The position numbers were made by a program, and so were the translations under genes. DNA of 15,874 nucleotides from NCBI GenBank assembly GCA_003221085.1, contig QHUD01000203.1, positions 1-15,874 of the forward strand. The letters run 5' to 3'. The notes under the pieces were generated by a model, which ran no database searches, had not been told where the DNA came from, and saw only the letters and a program-made list of their open reading frames with translations. Source of the stretch: Gemmatimonadota bacterium (GTDB taxonomy: Bacteria; Gemmatimonadota; Gemmatimonadetes; Gemmatimonadales; GWC2-71-9). Position 1 is the first letter of the stretch; each line of letters starts with the position of its first letter. Shown piece by piece: positions 5,933 to 13,104 of the stretch.

Positions 5933-7133
5933 CGGGGTCGAGGGCGATGCCGCCTTGGCCCCGGATCTCGAAGTGCAGGTGGGGCCCTTGGTCGCTCGAC
6001 CCGCCGCCCACACGGCCAATGACCTGCCCCTTCACGACCCGCTCCCCATGGGTCACCGCCGCCGGGTCACTCAAGTAGCCATAGAAACTGTAGTAGCCGC
6101 CGCCGTGATCGATCAGCACGGAGGTGAGGTAGGTGCCGAGCGGTCCCGCGAGGCTCACGGTGCCGCCCGCGATGGCGCGGACCGGCGTGCCGGCCGGCGC
6201 CGCGATGCCGATGCCGTGCCACGGGATGCGTGTGTTGTTGGGGCCCGCGGCAGTGCCGAACTGATACACGATCCGCCCTTGGACGGGCCAGTCGAGCTGG
6301 CCCAGGTCTGCGGTGGTGATGGCGGCGGCGGTGGCGGCGCCGCGCGCTTCCGCTTCACGGCGGGCGCGCTCGAGGACGACGATGCGGTCGTTCAGGCTCT
6401 TCTCGTCGCGCTCGAGCTCGGAGAGGCGTTGCAGGGCCTCGCGGGCACTGCGCCGCGTCTCGCGCAGCGACGTCTGCCGCTCGCGCTCGAGCGACAGGTA
6501 GCGGTCCAGTTCCTCGGTACGCTCGTTCTTGCGCCGCCCCAGCGCGTCGCGCGCGTCCACGAGGGTCTGGCGCTCTCGGCCAATGCGCCGCTGCAGCTTC
6601 GACATGTCGTTCGCCAGCAGGCGATCCTGCCGGCTCACCAGGTACAGGTACTTGTAGCGTGAGAGCAGATCGCCGAAGCTCTCCGCCGCGAGCAGCACCT
6701 GGTACCCGTACAGCGCGCCGCGTTTCGTGATGTCGACGAGGCGCCGCTCCAGCACGGCGCGCTTTTCGGCCAGCGCGTTCTGTGCGAGCAGGAGGTCGAC
6801 CGTGGTCTGGTCGATCTGGTCCGACAGCGTATAGATCTGGCGGTCCAGCTCGTTGACGATGCGATTGGTCGTCTCTTTCTGCCGCTCGATGTTGGCGAGC
6901 TCGTCGGAGAGGGAGTGGACCTGCGTGCGCAGCCGCTCGAGCTCCTGCTCGACGTCCGCCCGCTCGCGGCGGATGCTTTCGAGACGTTGCTGGTTGTCTC
7001 GGAGCTGCTGATCGAACGGTTGGGGGCGCTGCGCGAAGGCGGAAGACGTCAAGCACACGGCGTAGCACAGAACCGTCACGCAAATACGTTGGCGCGCGAC
7101 GTCTCTGCGTGACGCCTTTGCGTGACGCCTCAC
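5907..7133 (-). CDS. EnvC-like murein hydrolase activator, coiled coil plus degenerate M23/LytM domain
   Basis: A secreted protein of 408 residues if it starts at GTG 7133-7131; the frame is open to 7232 but that would run 74 bases into ftsX. The N-terminus carries a signal peptide (ICVTVLCYAVCLTSSAFA) with basic residues before it. Residues about 38-265 are a long Glu/Arg/Leu-rich coiled coil, as in EnvC. The C-terminal 100 residues are a LytM domain (AAPAGTPVRAIAGG, LIDHGGGYYSFYGYLS, GPHLHFEIR). The first zinc-ligand pair of active M23 enzymes (HxGxD) reads WHGIG, so both ligands are lost, much as in E. coli EnvC, while the second HxH (H385 and H387) is kept. With ftsEX immediately upstream, the protein should be the periplasmic partner that FtsX opens to activate septal amidases. 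Residual hydrolase activity cannot be excluded. The start is uncertain because of repeats. Confidence 0.88.
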   Translation of the reverse strand: MRRHAKASRRDVARQRICVTVLCYAVCLTSSAFAQRPQPFDQQLRDNQQRLESIRRERADVEQELERLRTQVHSLSDELANIERQKETTNRIVNELDRQIYTLSDQIDQTTVDLLLAQNALAEKRAVLERRLVDITKRGALYGYQVLLAAESFGDLLSRYKYLYLVSRQDRLLANDMSKLQRRIGRERQTLVDARDALGRRKNERTEELDRYLSLERERQTSLRETRRSAREALQRLSELERDEKSLNDRIVVLERARREAEARGAATAAAITTADLGQLDWPVQGRIVYQFGTAAGPNNTRIPWHGIGIAAPAGTPVRAIAGGTVSLAGPLGTYLTSVLIDHGGGYYSFYGYLSDPAAVTHGERVVKGQVIGRVGGGSSDQGPHLHFEIRGQGGIALDPVNWLKTRR

Positions 7134-7144
7134 GCTTGACGTCT
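7044..7144. repeat. Nested inverted repeats across the start of the EnvC-like gene
   Basis: The outer arms AGACGTCAAGC (7044-7054) and GCTTGACGTCT (7134-7144) are perfect 11-bp inverted repeats. The inner arms CGTCACGCAAA (7074-7084) and TTTGCGTGACG (7117-7127) are another perfect 11-bp pair. A third, tight hairpin GCGTGA-CGCC-TCACGC (7120-7135) contains the proposed GTG start codon (7133-7131) in its stem. The motif GACGTC occurs three times (7045, 7098, 7138). Together these could fold the start region of the mRNA and limit its translation. Confidence 0.65.
7106..7130. repeat. Direct repeat of TGCGTGACGCCT, two copies, period 13
   Basis: TGCGTGACGCCT occurs at 7106-7117 and again at 7119-7130, inside the signal-peptide leader of the EnvC-like gene. 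The first copy can pair with CGTCACGCA (7074-7082) in place of the second, giving alternative stems. The period of 13 is not a multiple of three, so gain or loss of a unit would shift the reading frame if translation begins upstream. Confidence 0.7.
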
Positions 7145-7158
7145 CATTGCTTGCTGCC

Positions 7159-8016
7159 TCAGACTCGACGTAGGTGCCTTCCCACGGAAGCCGCACTTCC
7201 AAACAGGCCAATGAGAGTGCCGAAGCCGACAATCGCGAGCGCCTGGGCGTGCGAGAAGAACGCCGCCTGGATGAGCCAACGATTGATCAAGCTGTACGCA
7301 GCGTAGGAAAGCCCGACCGCGACCAGCCCGCCCAACATCCCTTTGATGGCCCCCTGCAGCAGGAACGGGCGCCGGATGAAGTCGTTGGTGGCGCCCACCA
7401 GCCGCATGATGGCGATCTCGCGGCTGCGCTGCAGAACGGCCATCCGGATCGTGGTGCCGATGATGATGATCGCCACCACCGCGAACGCCGCCCCCACCAC
7501 GAGCCCCACCGCGGCGGCGATCTGGCGCAGCCGGTCGAGCTTTTCCACCCAGTCGCGCCCGAACCGCACGTCGTCCACGAACCCGAAGCCGCGCAGCCGC
7601 TCGGCGACGTCGTTCACATGCTCGGCGTCGCGGAACCGGGGCTTGAGCCTCACCTCGATGGACGCGGGGAGCGGATTGCGCTCGAGCTCCTGCAGCACGT
7701 CGCGGAACTCGACGAGCTCGGCGCGGGCCCGAGCCAGCGCGGAATCTTCGCTCACGTACACGGCCGACTGCACTTCGGGGAACGCCTCGATGTCTTTTTC
7801 GGCCAGGGTGATGGATTCGATCGGCGTGCCGGGCAGCAGGTAGGCGACGATCTCCACACGCTCGGCCACGCCGCGCAGTGCGTCCTGCAGGTTCACGGCC
7901 ACGAGCCCGAACAGGCCGACCACGAACAACGAGAACGCGATGGTCGTCACCGAGAGTGCCGAGAGCAGCGGGGCACGCCGAAAGGCGAGCAGGGCCTCGC
8001 GAATCGTCAGGTTCAC
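7159..8016 (-). CDS. ftsX: Cell division ABC transporter permease-like protein FtsX
   Basis: A 285-residue inner-membrane protein that relays FtsE ATP hydrolysis to periplasmic cell-wall hydrolase activators. Four membrane segments are visible at about 20-42, 167-190, 219-243 and 258-278. A periplasmic domain lies between the first two (about 43-165, with AYLLPGTPIE, FPEVQSAVYVSEDSAL and NPLPASIEVRLKP, all typical of FtsX). The cytoplasmic stretch RSREIAIMRLVGATNDFIRRPFL matches the family signature after TM2 (shown here for orientation at 197-219). The start is GTG at 8016, overlapping the ftsE stop by four bases. The next gene is the EnvC-like activator, the expected partner of the periplasmic domain. 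Confidence 0.96.
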   Translation of the reverse strand: MNLTIREALLAFRRAPLLSALSVTTIAFSLFVVGLFGLVAVNLQDALRGVAERVEIVAYLLPGTPIESITLAEKDIEAFPEVQSAVYVSEDSALARARAELVEFRDVLQELERNPLPASIEVRLKPRFRDAEHVNDVAERLRGFGFVDDVRFGRDWVEKLDRLRQIAAAVGLVVGAAFAVVAIIIIGTTIRMAVLQRSREIAIMRLVGATNDFIRRPFLLQGAIKGMLGGLVAVGLSYAAYSLINRWLIQAAFFSHAQALAIVGFGTLIGLFGSAASVGRHLRRV

Positions 8017-8708
8017 GGCGTGGCCGCCTGGTCGCGGGGCTCGTCCACGGAGGAGTCGTACACCAGCGCTCCCTCCTGGAGCTCGATCACGCGGTAGGGC
8101 GCCTGGCGCACCAGATCGAGGTCGTGCGTGGCCATCACGACCGCGGTGCCGCTGGCGTTGATGTCGCGCAGCAGCTGGAACACGCCGCGCGTGGCCCGCT
8201 CGTCCAGGTTGCCCGTCGGCTCGTCGGCGAGCAGCACGCTCGGCTCGTTCACCAGGGCCCGCGCGATGGCGACCCGCTGCTGCTCGCCGCCCGACAGCTC
8301 GCGGGGGTACGCCTGGCCCTTGGCGGCGAGCCCGACCTGGGTGAGGACCCGCATCACCCGGGCCGGGAGCGACGAGCGTCGTGCGCCGGTCACTTCGAGG
8401 GCGAACGCGACGTTTTCCTCGGCGGTCCGGTCCTCGAGCAGCCGAAAGTCCTGGAATACGATGCCGAGGCGACGGCGCAGCATCGGGACGTCCCGAGGCC
8501 GCAGCTCCGCTACGTTGAAGCCCGACACGCGCACTTCACCGCTCGTCACCGGTTCGTCGGCGTAAACCAGCTTGAGGACGGTGGACTTGCCGGCGCCCGA
8601 ATGACCGGTGAGGAACACGAACTCGCCCTTGGCGATGTGGAACGACACGTCCTTGAGGGCGAGCCCCCCCTTGGGGAAGGCCTTGAAGACATTCGTGAAC
8701 TTGATCAC
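8013..8708 (-). CDS. ftsE: Cell division ATP-binding protein FtsE
   Basis: A 231-residue cytoplasmic ABC ATPase that pairs with FtsX at the divisome. Every ABC motif is present: Walker A GHSGAGKST (35-43), Q-loop Q86 in VFQDFRLL (a typical FtsE sequence), signature LSGGEQQRVAIARAL (138-152), Walker B VLLADEPTGNLD (158-169) and the switch His195 in ATHD. Length is that of the family plus a short acidic tail. The start is GTG at 8708, directly after the TAA of the upstream PLP-enzyme gene with no spacer. The 3' end overlaps ftsX by four bases, matching their stoichiometric function. Confidence 0.97.
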   Translation of the reverse strand: MIKFTNVFKAFPKGGLALKDVSFHIAKGEFVFLTGHSGAGKSTVLKLVYADEPVTSGEVRVSGFNVAELRPRDVPMLRRRLGIVFQDFRLLEDRTAEENVAFALEVTGARRSSLPARVMRVLTQVGLAAKGQAYPRELSGGEQQRVAIARALVNEPSVLLADEPTGNLDERATRGVFQLLRDINASGTAVVMATHDLDLVRQAPYRVIELQEGALVYDSSVDEPRDQAATP

Positions 8709-9863
8709 TTACTGCTGCGCCAGGGCTTGCGCGAAGTCCGCGATGATGTCGTCGGCGTCCTCCAGTCCGATGGAAAATCTCAGGAAGCCATCGGCAATGC
8801 CGGCCCGCGCCCGCGCGTCGGGCGTGAGCCCTGCGTGTGAGGTGAGCCGCGGCTCGGACACGAGCGTCTCGACGCCGCCGAGACTCGGCGCGTGCGTGGC
8901 GATGGTGAGCGCGCGCAGGAACCGCTCCGCCGCCCGTGCGCCCCCCTTGAGCTCGACCCCCAGCATCCCCCCGAAGCCGTTGAGGATCCGCGTCGCCACG
9001 TCGTGATCGGCGTGCGACGGCAGCCCGGGGTAGTGCACGGCGGCGAATTGCGATTGCGCGGCGCACCACTGGGCCACCGCCAGAGCGGTCTCGTTCTGCC
9101 GCGCGACACGCACGACCAGCGTCTTCATCCCCCGATCGATCAACCAGGCCGCCATCGGGTCCAGCGCCTGGCCCCACACGTGCAGCAGCTTGCGTACCTC
9201 TTCGATCACCGACTCGCTGCCCGCCACCGCGCCCGCGAGCACGTCGGAATGGCCGTTCAGATATTTCGTGGCGCTGTGGATCACGACGTCCGCGCCGTGC
9301 TCGAGCGGGCGGTAGTTCAGCGGCGTGGCGAAGGTCGAGTCGACCAGTAGCGCCAGCCCCTCGGTCTTGCACAGCGCGGCGATCGGCTCGAGATCGATGA
9401 CCCGGAGCAGGGGATTGGTCGGCGTCTCGACGAAGATCGCGCGCGTGTTCTTCTTGAGCCCGCGCTTCCAGGTGCGCTGCTCCAGCGGATTGACGAACGA
9501 CACATCGATGCCGAAGCGGCCGAATTCCTGCGAAAAGAGCCGATGCACGCCGCCGTAGATCCACTCGCTCGACAGGAGGTGGTCGCCGGGCCGGAGCACG
9601 GCGAGGTGCGACAGGGCGATCGCGCCCATGCCGCTGCCCACGAACAGCGCCGCCTCCGCGCCCTCGAGCAGTGCGAGGCGTTTGGCGATCGCTACGTGGT
9701 TGGGGTTGTTGCCGTAGCGGGCGTAGATGACTTCCTGAGTCGAGCCGACGGGATTGGTGAAGGTGGCGCTCTGGTACAGGGGGGCCACGACCGGGGCCCA
9801 GTCGGGACGGGCCTCGGGATCGCCATGCACGGCGCGGGTCGAAAAGCCGAGGCGACGCTTCAC
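8709..9863 (-). CDS. PLP-dependent Cys/Met metabolism enzyme (cystathionine gamma-synthase / sulfhydrylase family)
   Basis: A 384-residue fold-type I PLP enzyme of the trans-sulphuration family. The Schiff-base lysine is K200 in HSATKYLNGHSDVLAG. D175 (LVDSTFATP) contacts the pyridine nitrogen and Y103 (IYGGVHRLF) stacks on the ring. YARYGNNP (47-54) is the phosphate-binding segment supplied by the partner subunit, in place of the common YSRxxNP. The C-terminal SLGGVETLVSEP and FLRFSIGLED follow the family order. These features do not separate cystathionine gamma-synthase, homoserine sulfhydrylase, cystathionine gamma-lyase and methionine gamma-lyase. The start is GTG at 9863, four bases after the previous stop, and the stop abuts ftsE. 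No other methionine gene lies nearby, so the context does not settle the substrate. Confidence 0.9.
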   Translation of the reverse strand: MKRRLGFSTRAVHGDPEARPDWAPVVAPLYQSATFTNPVGSTQEVIYARYGNNPNHVAIAKRLALLEGAEAALFVGSGMGAIALSHLAVLRPGDHLLSSEWIYGGVHRLFSQEFGRFGIDVSFVNPLEQRTWKRGLKKNTRAIFVETPTNPLLRVIDLEPIAALCKTEGLALLVDSTFATPLNYRPLEHGADVVIHSATKYLNGHSDVLAGAVAGSESVIEEVRKLLHVWGQALDPMAAWLIDRGMKTLVVRVARQNETALAVAQWCAAQSQFAAVHYPGLPSHADHDVATRILNGFGGMLGVELKGGARAAERFLRALTIATHAPSLGGVETLVSEPRLTSHAGLTPDARARAGIADGFLRFSIGLEDADDIIADFAQALAQQ

Positions 9864-9867
9864 CCGC

Positions 9868-10314
9868 TCACGCCAGCGTCAGTGCGAGGGTCCCTCCGGG
9901 CATGCGCGCTGCCAGCCGCCGCGCCACCAGATCGTCGAGCAGGGCCGCGGCTGCGTCCGGGGCCCCGAGCGCTTCCAGCGAGCCGTCGGGCTGTTCGATC
10001 AGCACCGCGAGCCGGTGGCCCGCGAGCACTGGCTCGATCGCTTCGCGGTGCCCGTCGGAGATACCCATCAGCACCAGTACGCCGGACAGGCTCCGCAACA
10101 GCTTCGCCACGATCTCGTCGGCGCACGAGTAGTCGATGCACCCCACGCCCGTGAAATCGATGCGGGCGACGGCCACCTCCGCGGCCGCGGCGGTCGCCAT
10201 CGCCCGCTCGATGCACTCGCGCACGACGCGTCCCGTGGGACGCGTGACCAGGTCCGTATAGATGCCCGACACCGATTCCTGGAGCACCGCGTGCACGTCG
10301 ATGTGCTGTATCAC
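9868..10314 (-). CDS. Small STAS-like protein, probable partner of the upstream HATPase
   Basis: A 148-residue protein starting with GTG at 10314-10312, where it overlaps the stop of the upstream gene by four bases (GTGA). The frame stays open far upstream, but there it runs antiphase to the STAS/HATPase gene, so the extension is rejected. The core VARIDFTGVGCIDYSCADEI (49-68) has the strand, Asp, strand, Ser and helix pattern of STAS or STAS-like (DUF4325-type) domains. Ser63 sits where anti-sigma-factor antagonists are phosphorylated. VLVLMGISDGHREAIEPVL (80-98) gives the next strand and helix. The C-terminal 40 residues are helical and may form a separate small domain. Probably a soluble regulatory partner of the kinase-like protein encoded just before it. 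The family assignment is by pattern only. Confidence 0.7.
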   Translation of the reverse strand: MIQHIDVHAVLQESVSGIYTDLVTRPTGRVVRECIERAMATAAAAEVAVARIDFTGVGCIDYSCADEIVAKLLRSLSGVLVLMGISDGHREAIEPVLAGHRLAVLIEQPDGSLEALGAPDAAAALLDDLVARRLAARMPGGTLALTLA

Positions 10315-11234
10315 CGCTTCGTGGACCCCTGCTCCGGTATGATGATGAGCACCTGGGCGCCCGGGAACGCCGGGAGACCCTCCTTCAAGGGCACGTCGTC
10401 GTCCCACTGGGGCACGATCGCGATGCGAGCCGTCCCGCTGCGGATCGCGATCTTGCCGTTCCAGCGGGCCAGGTAGCGCCGGATCCCTGCGAGCCCCTGG
10501 CCGCGGCCTGGATCGCGGAACCGGCTCACGCCCTGGATCAACGCGGCCTCGAGTGCCGCCGCATCCCCCCACCGCGTCCCAAACCGCTTGCTTTGCGTCG
10601 GCTCGAGGGAGTGGCGGAACCCCACTCCCGCGTCCGCAACCGCGATCACGACCACGCGCTTCGCCAGCTTGCGGCGCCAGTGGTACGCCTGCACCGCCAC
10701 CCAGCCGCCCGTGCCCGCGTGTTCTACAATATTCTGACACGCCTCTGAAAGCGCCATAGCGAAGCCCATCGTCGCCTTCGGGTCGAGCCCCAGCTCGGAC
10801 GCCAGGATGGCAGACGCGCGCTGCTGGATGTTCGAGACGACGGCGTGCACGTCTTCTGCCGCGCGTACCGGCGTCACGGGGAGCAACACGTCGCTGTCGT
10901 CCGCCGCTTTCACCCGCGGCACCTTCCCGTGGATCTCGAACAGCTCGGCTGCTTCGCGGAAGAATCCGGCCCGCGTCCAGTAGGTCAGGACCTCGGCGTG
11001 CGTCGGCGCGGTCAGCAGCGGTCGCTCCGCCCCTCCCGCGCTCCCTCCCCCGGCGCCCCGCGCGGCTTGCCCTGCCGAGAGCAGGCTGACCAGCCCGTAC
11101 GGTGATGCCCATTCGGCCGCATGGGCATCGAACAGGAGTCGCTCGCCGTCCTTCGCCGCCTGGGCGAACGCGCTTGCGAACTGGTCGAACGAGCGATCGT
11201 CGAACTGGGCCGGAACTTCGACGAGCCGGGTCAC
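10311..11234 (-). CDS. STAS-like plus GHKL ATPase fusion protein (anti-sigma-factor kinase type)
   Basis: A 307-residue cytoplasmic protein. Residues about 1-100 look like a STAS-type alpha/beta domain (RLLFDAHAAEWASPYGLVSL), interrupted by a Gly-rich loop near 60-70. Residues about 125-300 are a GHKL ATPase of the RsbW/SpoIIAB kind, with N box ALSEACQNIVEHA (161-173; E164 and N168), G1 box VADAGVGF (199-206) and G2 box GRGQGL (243-248). There is no histidine phospho-acceptor domain and no membrane segment, which favours a serine kinase or anti-sigma role over a sensor histidine kinase. The start is GTG at 11234, overlapping the PfkB-type gene stop by four bases. The small STAS-like gene follows with the same overlap. 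Kinase plus STAS protein suggests partner switching; the regulated target is not in the window. Confidence 0.82.
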   Translation of the reverse strand: MTRLVEVPAQFDDRSFDQFASAFAQAAKDGERLLFDAHAAEWASPYGLVSLLSAGQAARGAGGGSAGGAERPLLTAPTHAEVLTYWTRAGFFREAAELFEIHGKVPRVKAADDSDVLLPVTPVRAAEDVHAVVSNIQQRASAILASELGLDPKATMGFAMALSEACQNIVEHAGTGGWVAVQAYHWRRKLAKRVVVIAVADAGVGFRHSLEPTQSKRFGTRWGDAAALEAALIQGVSRFRDPGRGQGLAGIRRYLARWNGKIAIRSGTARIAIVPQWDDDVPLKEGLPAFPGAQVLIIIPEQGSTKR

Positions 11235-12142
11235 ACCGCCGAGAGCCTGCCCAGCAGGTGGTCGCGCAGGCCGGTGGCGCCGCGGTGTGTCACGTTACGC
11301 GCGCCCATGCGGGTGCCGAGACGCAGCGCCTCTTCCAGCGGGGCGCCGGCGGCGAGCGAGGCGACGACGCTGGCACCGAGCACGTCGCCGCATCCCGTGG
11401 GATCGCCCTCGGCGTCGGTCGCCGGATCCGACGCGATCCGGGCGCTCCGCACCGGGCGGCCGGTGAAGTAGGCTGCGCCTCGCGGACCCAACGTCACGAC
11501 CAGGGTCTGACAGCCGCGCGCCAGCGCGCCGGCGGCCACGGCCAGGGGGTCGGGGCCGAGCTGCGCCAGCTCGTCTTCGTTCAGTTGGACCACGTCGAAG
11601 CAGCCAAACCAGGCCGGCGCGTCGGGCAAGGGCTTGGGCACGCGCGTGCCGTCGGGTTCCTTCCCCAGGAACAGACTGTGCAGGTCGGCGTAGAGGAAGC
11701 GCGAGAAGCCACGCCGCATCAGCTGCGCCGTCTCGAGGTCCAGCTCGTATCCGGAGATGAAGTTCACGTACAGCGCGTCGAGGTCACGCACCTGCGGCCC
11801 CAGCTCCGGCCACGTCCAGGGCGGCACACCACCCGACATCTGCTCGCAGCGGCGCTCCGCCTGGAAGTAGCGCAGCGTGACTCGGTTGTTCGGCGCCGGC
11901 ACTTCCGCGAAGCGCGCGCCGGGGGCCACGTGGCGCAGGCTGCCGAGGAATTCGTTCGCGCGCGCCGCCAGGTCGCGCCCGACCTTGACGAGCGGCACGA
12001 TCTGCCAGTCGTCGCGCAGCGTGGCATCGAGCGCGGCCAGGGAATAGGAGATCCCACCCCACTCCTGCACGGCGGGCTGCGCGGGGTCGCGGCCGTAGAT
12101 GGTGTCCCACACCATGGAGCCGATGACCCCGAGTCGCTTCAC
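11231..12142 (-). CDS. PfkB-family carbohydrate kinase
   Basis: A 303-residue ribokinase-fold enzyme, starting with GTG at 12142 where it overlaps the ROK kinase stop by four bases. The frame is open for 600 bases further upstream, but only as a shadow of the ROK gene. Visible family features are the N-terminal GVIGSMVWDTIYG, the substrate-site GG (29-30) in EWGGISYSLAALDATL, LNEDEL (187-192), LVVTLGPRGAAYF (214-226) and the anion-hole and catalytic motif DPTGCGDV (247-254) with base D253. The usual DTTGAGD has Pro for Thr and Cys for Ala here, but the key Gly and Asp residues are kept. The phosphoryl acceptor cannot be read from sequence: sugars, sugar phosphates and nucleosides are all used by this family. 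A second sugar kinase directly before it suggests a shared carbohydrate route. Confidence 0.87.
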   Translation of the reverse strand: MKRLGVIGSMVWDTIYGRDPAQPAVQEWGGISYSLAALDATLRDDWQIVPLVKVGRDLAARANEFLGSLRHVAPGARFAEVPAPNNRVTLRYFQAERRCEQMSGGVPPWTWPELGPQVRDLDALYVNFISGYELDLETAQLMRRGFSRFLYADLHSLFLGKEPDGTRVPKPLPDAPAWFGCFDVVQLNEDELAQLGPDPLAVAAGALARGCQTLVVTLGPRGAAYFTGRPVRSARIASDPATDAEGDPTGCGDVLGASVVASLAAGAPLEEALRLGTRMGARNVTHRGATGLRDHLLGRLSAV

Positions 12143-13104
12143 ACGGTTCCCCAGGTGCGCTGGACGAACACGGCTGCCGCGCCATACACGCCCGCCGTTC
12201 CCGTGAGCTCCCCGGGCACGATGCGGCAGGCGTCGACTGCGGGTTTGAAGGCCCGGCGCTTCACTTCCCCGCGGAGCGGCGCGAACAGCTTCTCGCCGGC
12301 CAGCGTCACACCCCCGCAGATCACCACCACCTCGGGGTTGAAGATATTGATGATATTGGCGACGCCGGTCCCGAGGAACTTCGCCGTTTCGTGGACGATT
12401 TCCAACGCGTATTCGTCGCCGTCGTGTGCCGCTTCGTACACGATCTGCGCGGTGATTTTCGTCAGGTCGCCCTGCACATAGCGCGGGAGGGAGGTGTCTG
12501 CGCCGGCTTCGATTCCCTCGACCGCCCGGGCGGCGATCGCGGGCCCCGACGCGTAGGCCTCGAGGCAGCCGTCGTTGCCGCACTTGCAGCGTCGGCCGTT
12601 GGAATCGATGGACATGTGGCCGATCTCCCCCGCGACGTCCGAGACCCCGCGGTAGATCTTTCCCCCGAGCACGATCCCGCCCCCGATGCCCGTTCCGATG
12701 GTGAGCCCGACCGCGTGATCGGAGCCGCGCGCCGCCCCCCGCCACCATTCGCCGAAAATGGCGCAGTTGGCGTCGTTGTCGAGCGTGGCGGGCAGGTCCA
12801 GGGCGCGTCCCAGCCGGTCGCGCAGCGGGAAGTTGGTCCAGCCGAGGTTGGGGGTCAGCAGCACGATGCCGGTCTTCGTGTCGAGCGGGCCGGGTGAGCC
12901 GATGCCGACGCCCGCGATTTCCTTGCCACGCGCCGCCGCCATCGACGCCCGTGCCAGTCTTCCGATCCGCTCCATCACGGCGTCCGCGCCCTGCTCGGAG
13001 ATCGTGGGCTCGGACACGAGCCCGAGTAGCTCCGAGCCGTCCTCGGCCACGGTTCCCGCGACGATGTTGGTTCCGCCGATGTCAATCCCGACGACGTAGC
13101 GCAC
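12139..13104 (-). CDS. ROK-family sugar kinase (glucokinase-like)
   Basis: A 321-residue actin-fold kinase with the phosphate-1 loop DIGGTN (8-13), GIGSPGPLD (67-75), DNDANCAIFGEWW with catalytic D111, the phosphate-2 segment TIGTGIGGGIV (135-145) and the ROK zinc site. The zinc site consists of H163 in GEIGH plus C173, C175 and C180 in CKCGNDGC, followed by LEAYAS. There is no N-terminal DNA-binding domain, so it is an enzyme rather than a NagC/Mlc-type repressor. Glucose is the most likely substrate; N-acetylglucosamine, N-acetylmannosamine or fructose cannot be excluded. The start is GTG at 13104 with GAGGAG four bases upstream, a clear site that decides the start even though it lies 23 bases inside the heptosyltransferase gene. 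It is coupled to the PfkB kinase by a GTGA overlap. Confidence 0.94.
   Translation of the reverse strand: MRYVVGIDIGGTNIVAGTVAEDGSELLGLVSEPTISEQGADAVMERIGRLARASMAAARGKEIAGVGIGSPGPLDTKTGIVLLTPNLGWTNFPLRDRLGRALDLPATLDNDANCAIFGEWWRGAARGSDHAVGLTIGTGIGGGIVLGGKIYRGVSDVAGEIGHMSIDSNGRRCKCGNDGCLEAYASGPAIAARAVEGIEAGADTSLPRYVQGDLTKITAQIVYEAAHDGDEYALEIVHETAKFLGTGVANIINIFNPEVVVICGGVTLAGEKLFAPLRGEVKRRAFKPAVDACRIVPGELTGTAGVYGAAAVFVQRTWGTV

Noticed and set aside
7106..7130. CRISPR-like repeats
   Set aside because: Only two 12-bp units with a one-base gap, inside a coding start; no spacers and no cas genes.
7134..7232. Longer N-terminus for the EnvC-like protein starting with TTG at 7232
   Set aside because: It would overlap ftsX by 74 bases and place 33 residues before the signal peptide.
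10315..11112. Upstream extension of the small STAS-like frame to a 414-residue protein
   Set aside because: The extension is a shadow of the STAS/HATPase gene and is rich in Arg, Gly and Ala. The real protein starts at GTG 10314.
12143..12748. Upstream extension of the PfkB kinase frame (about 200 more codons)
   Set aside because: It lies in another frame of the ROK gene, is Arg/Gly-rich without family features, and the GTG at 12142 gives a normal PfkB start with a GTGA junction.
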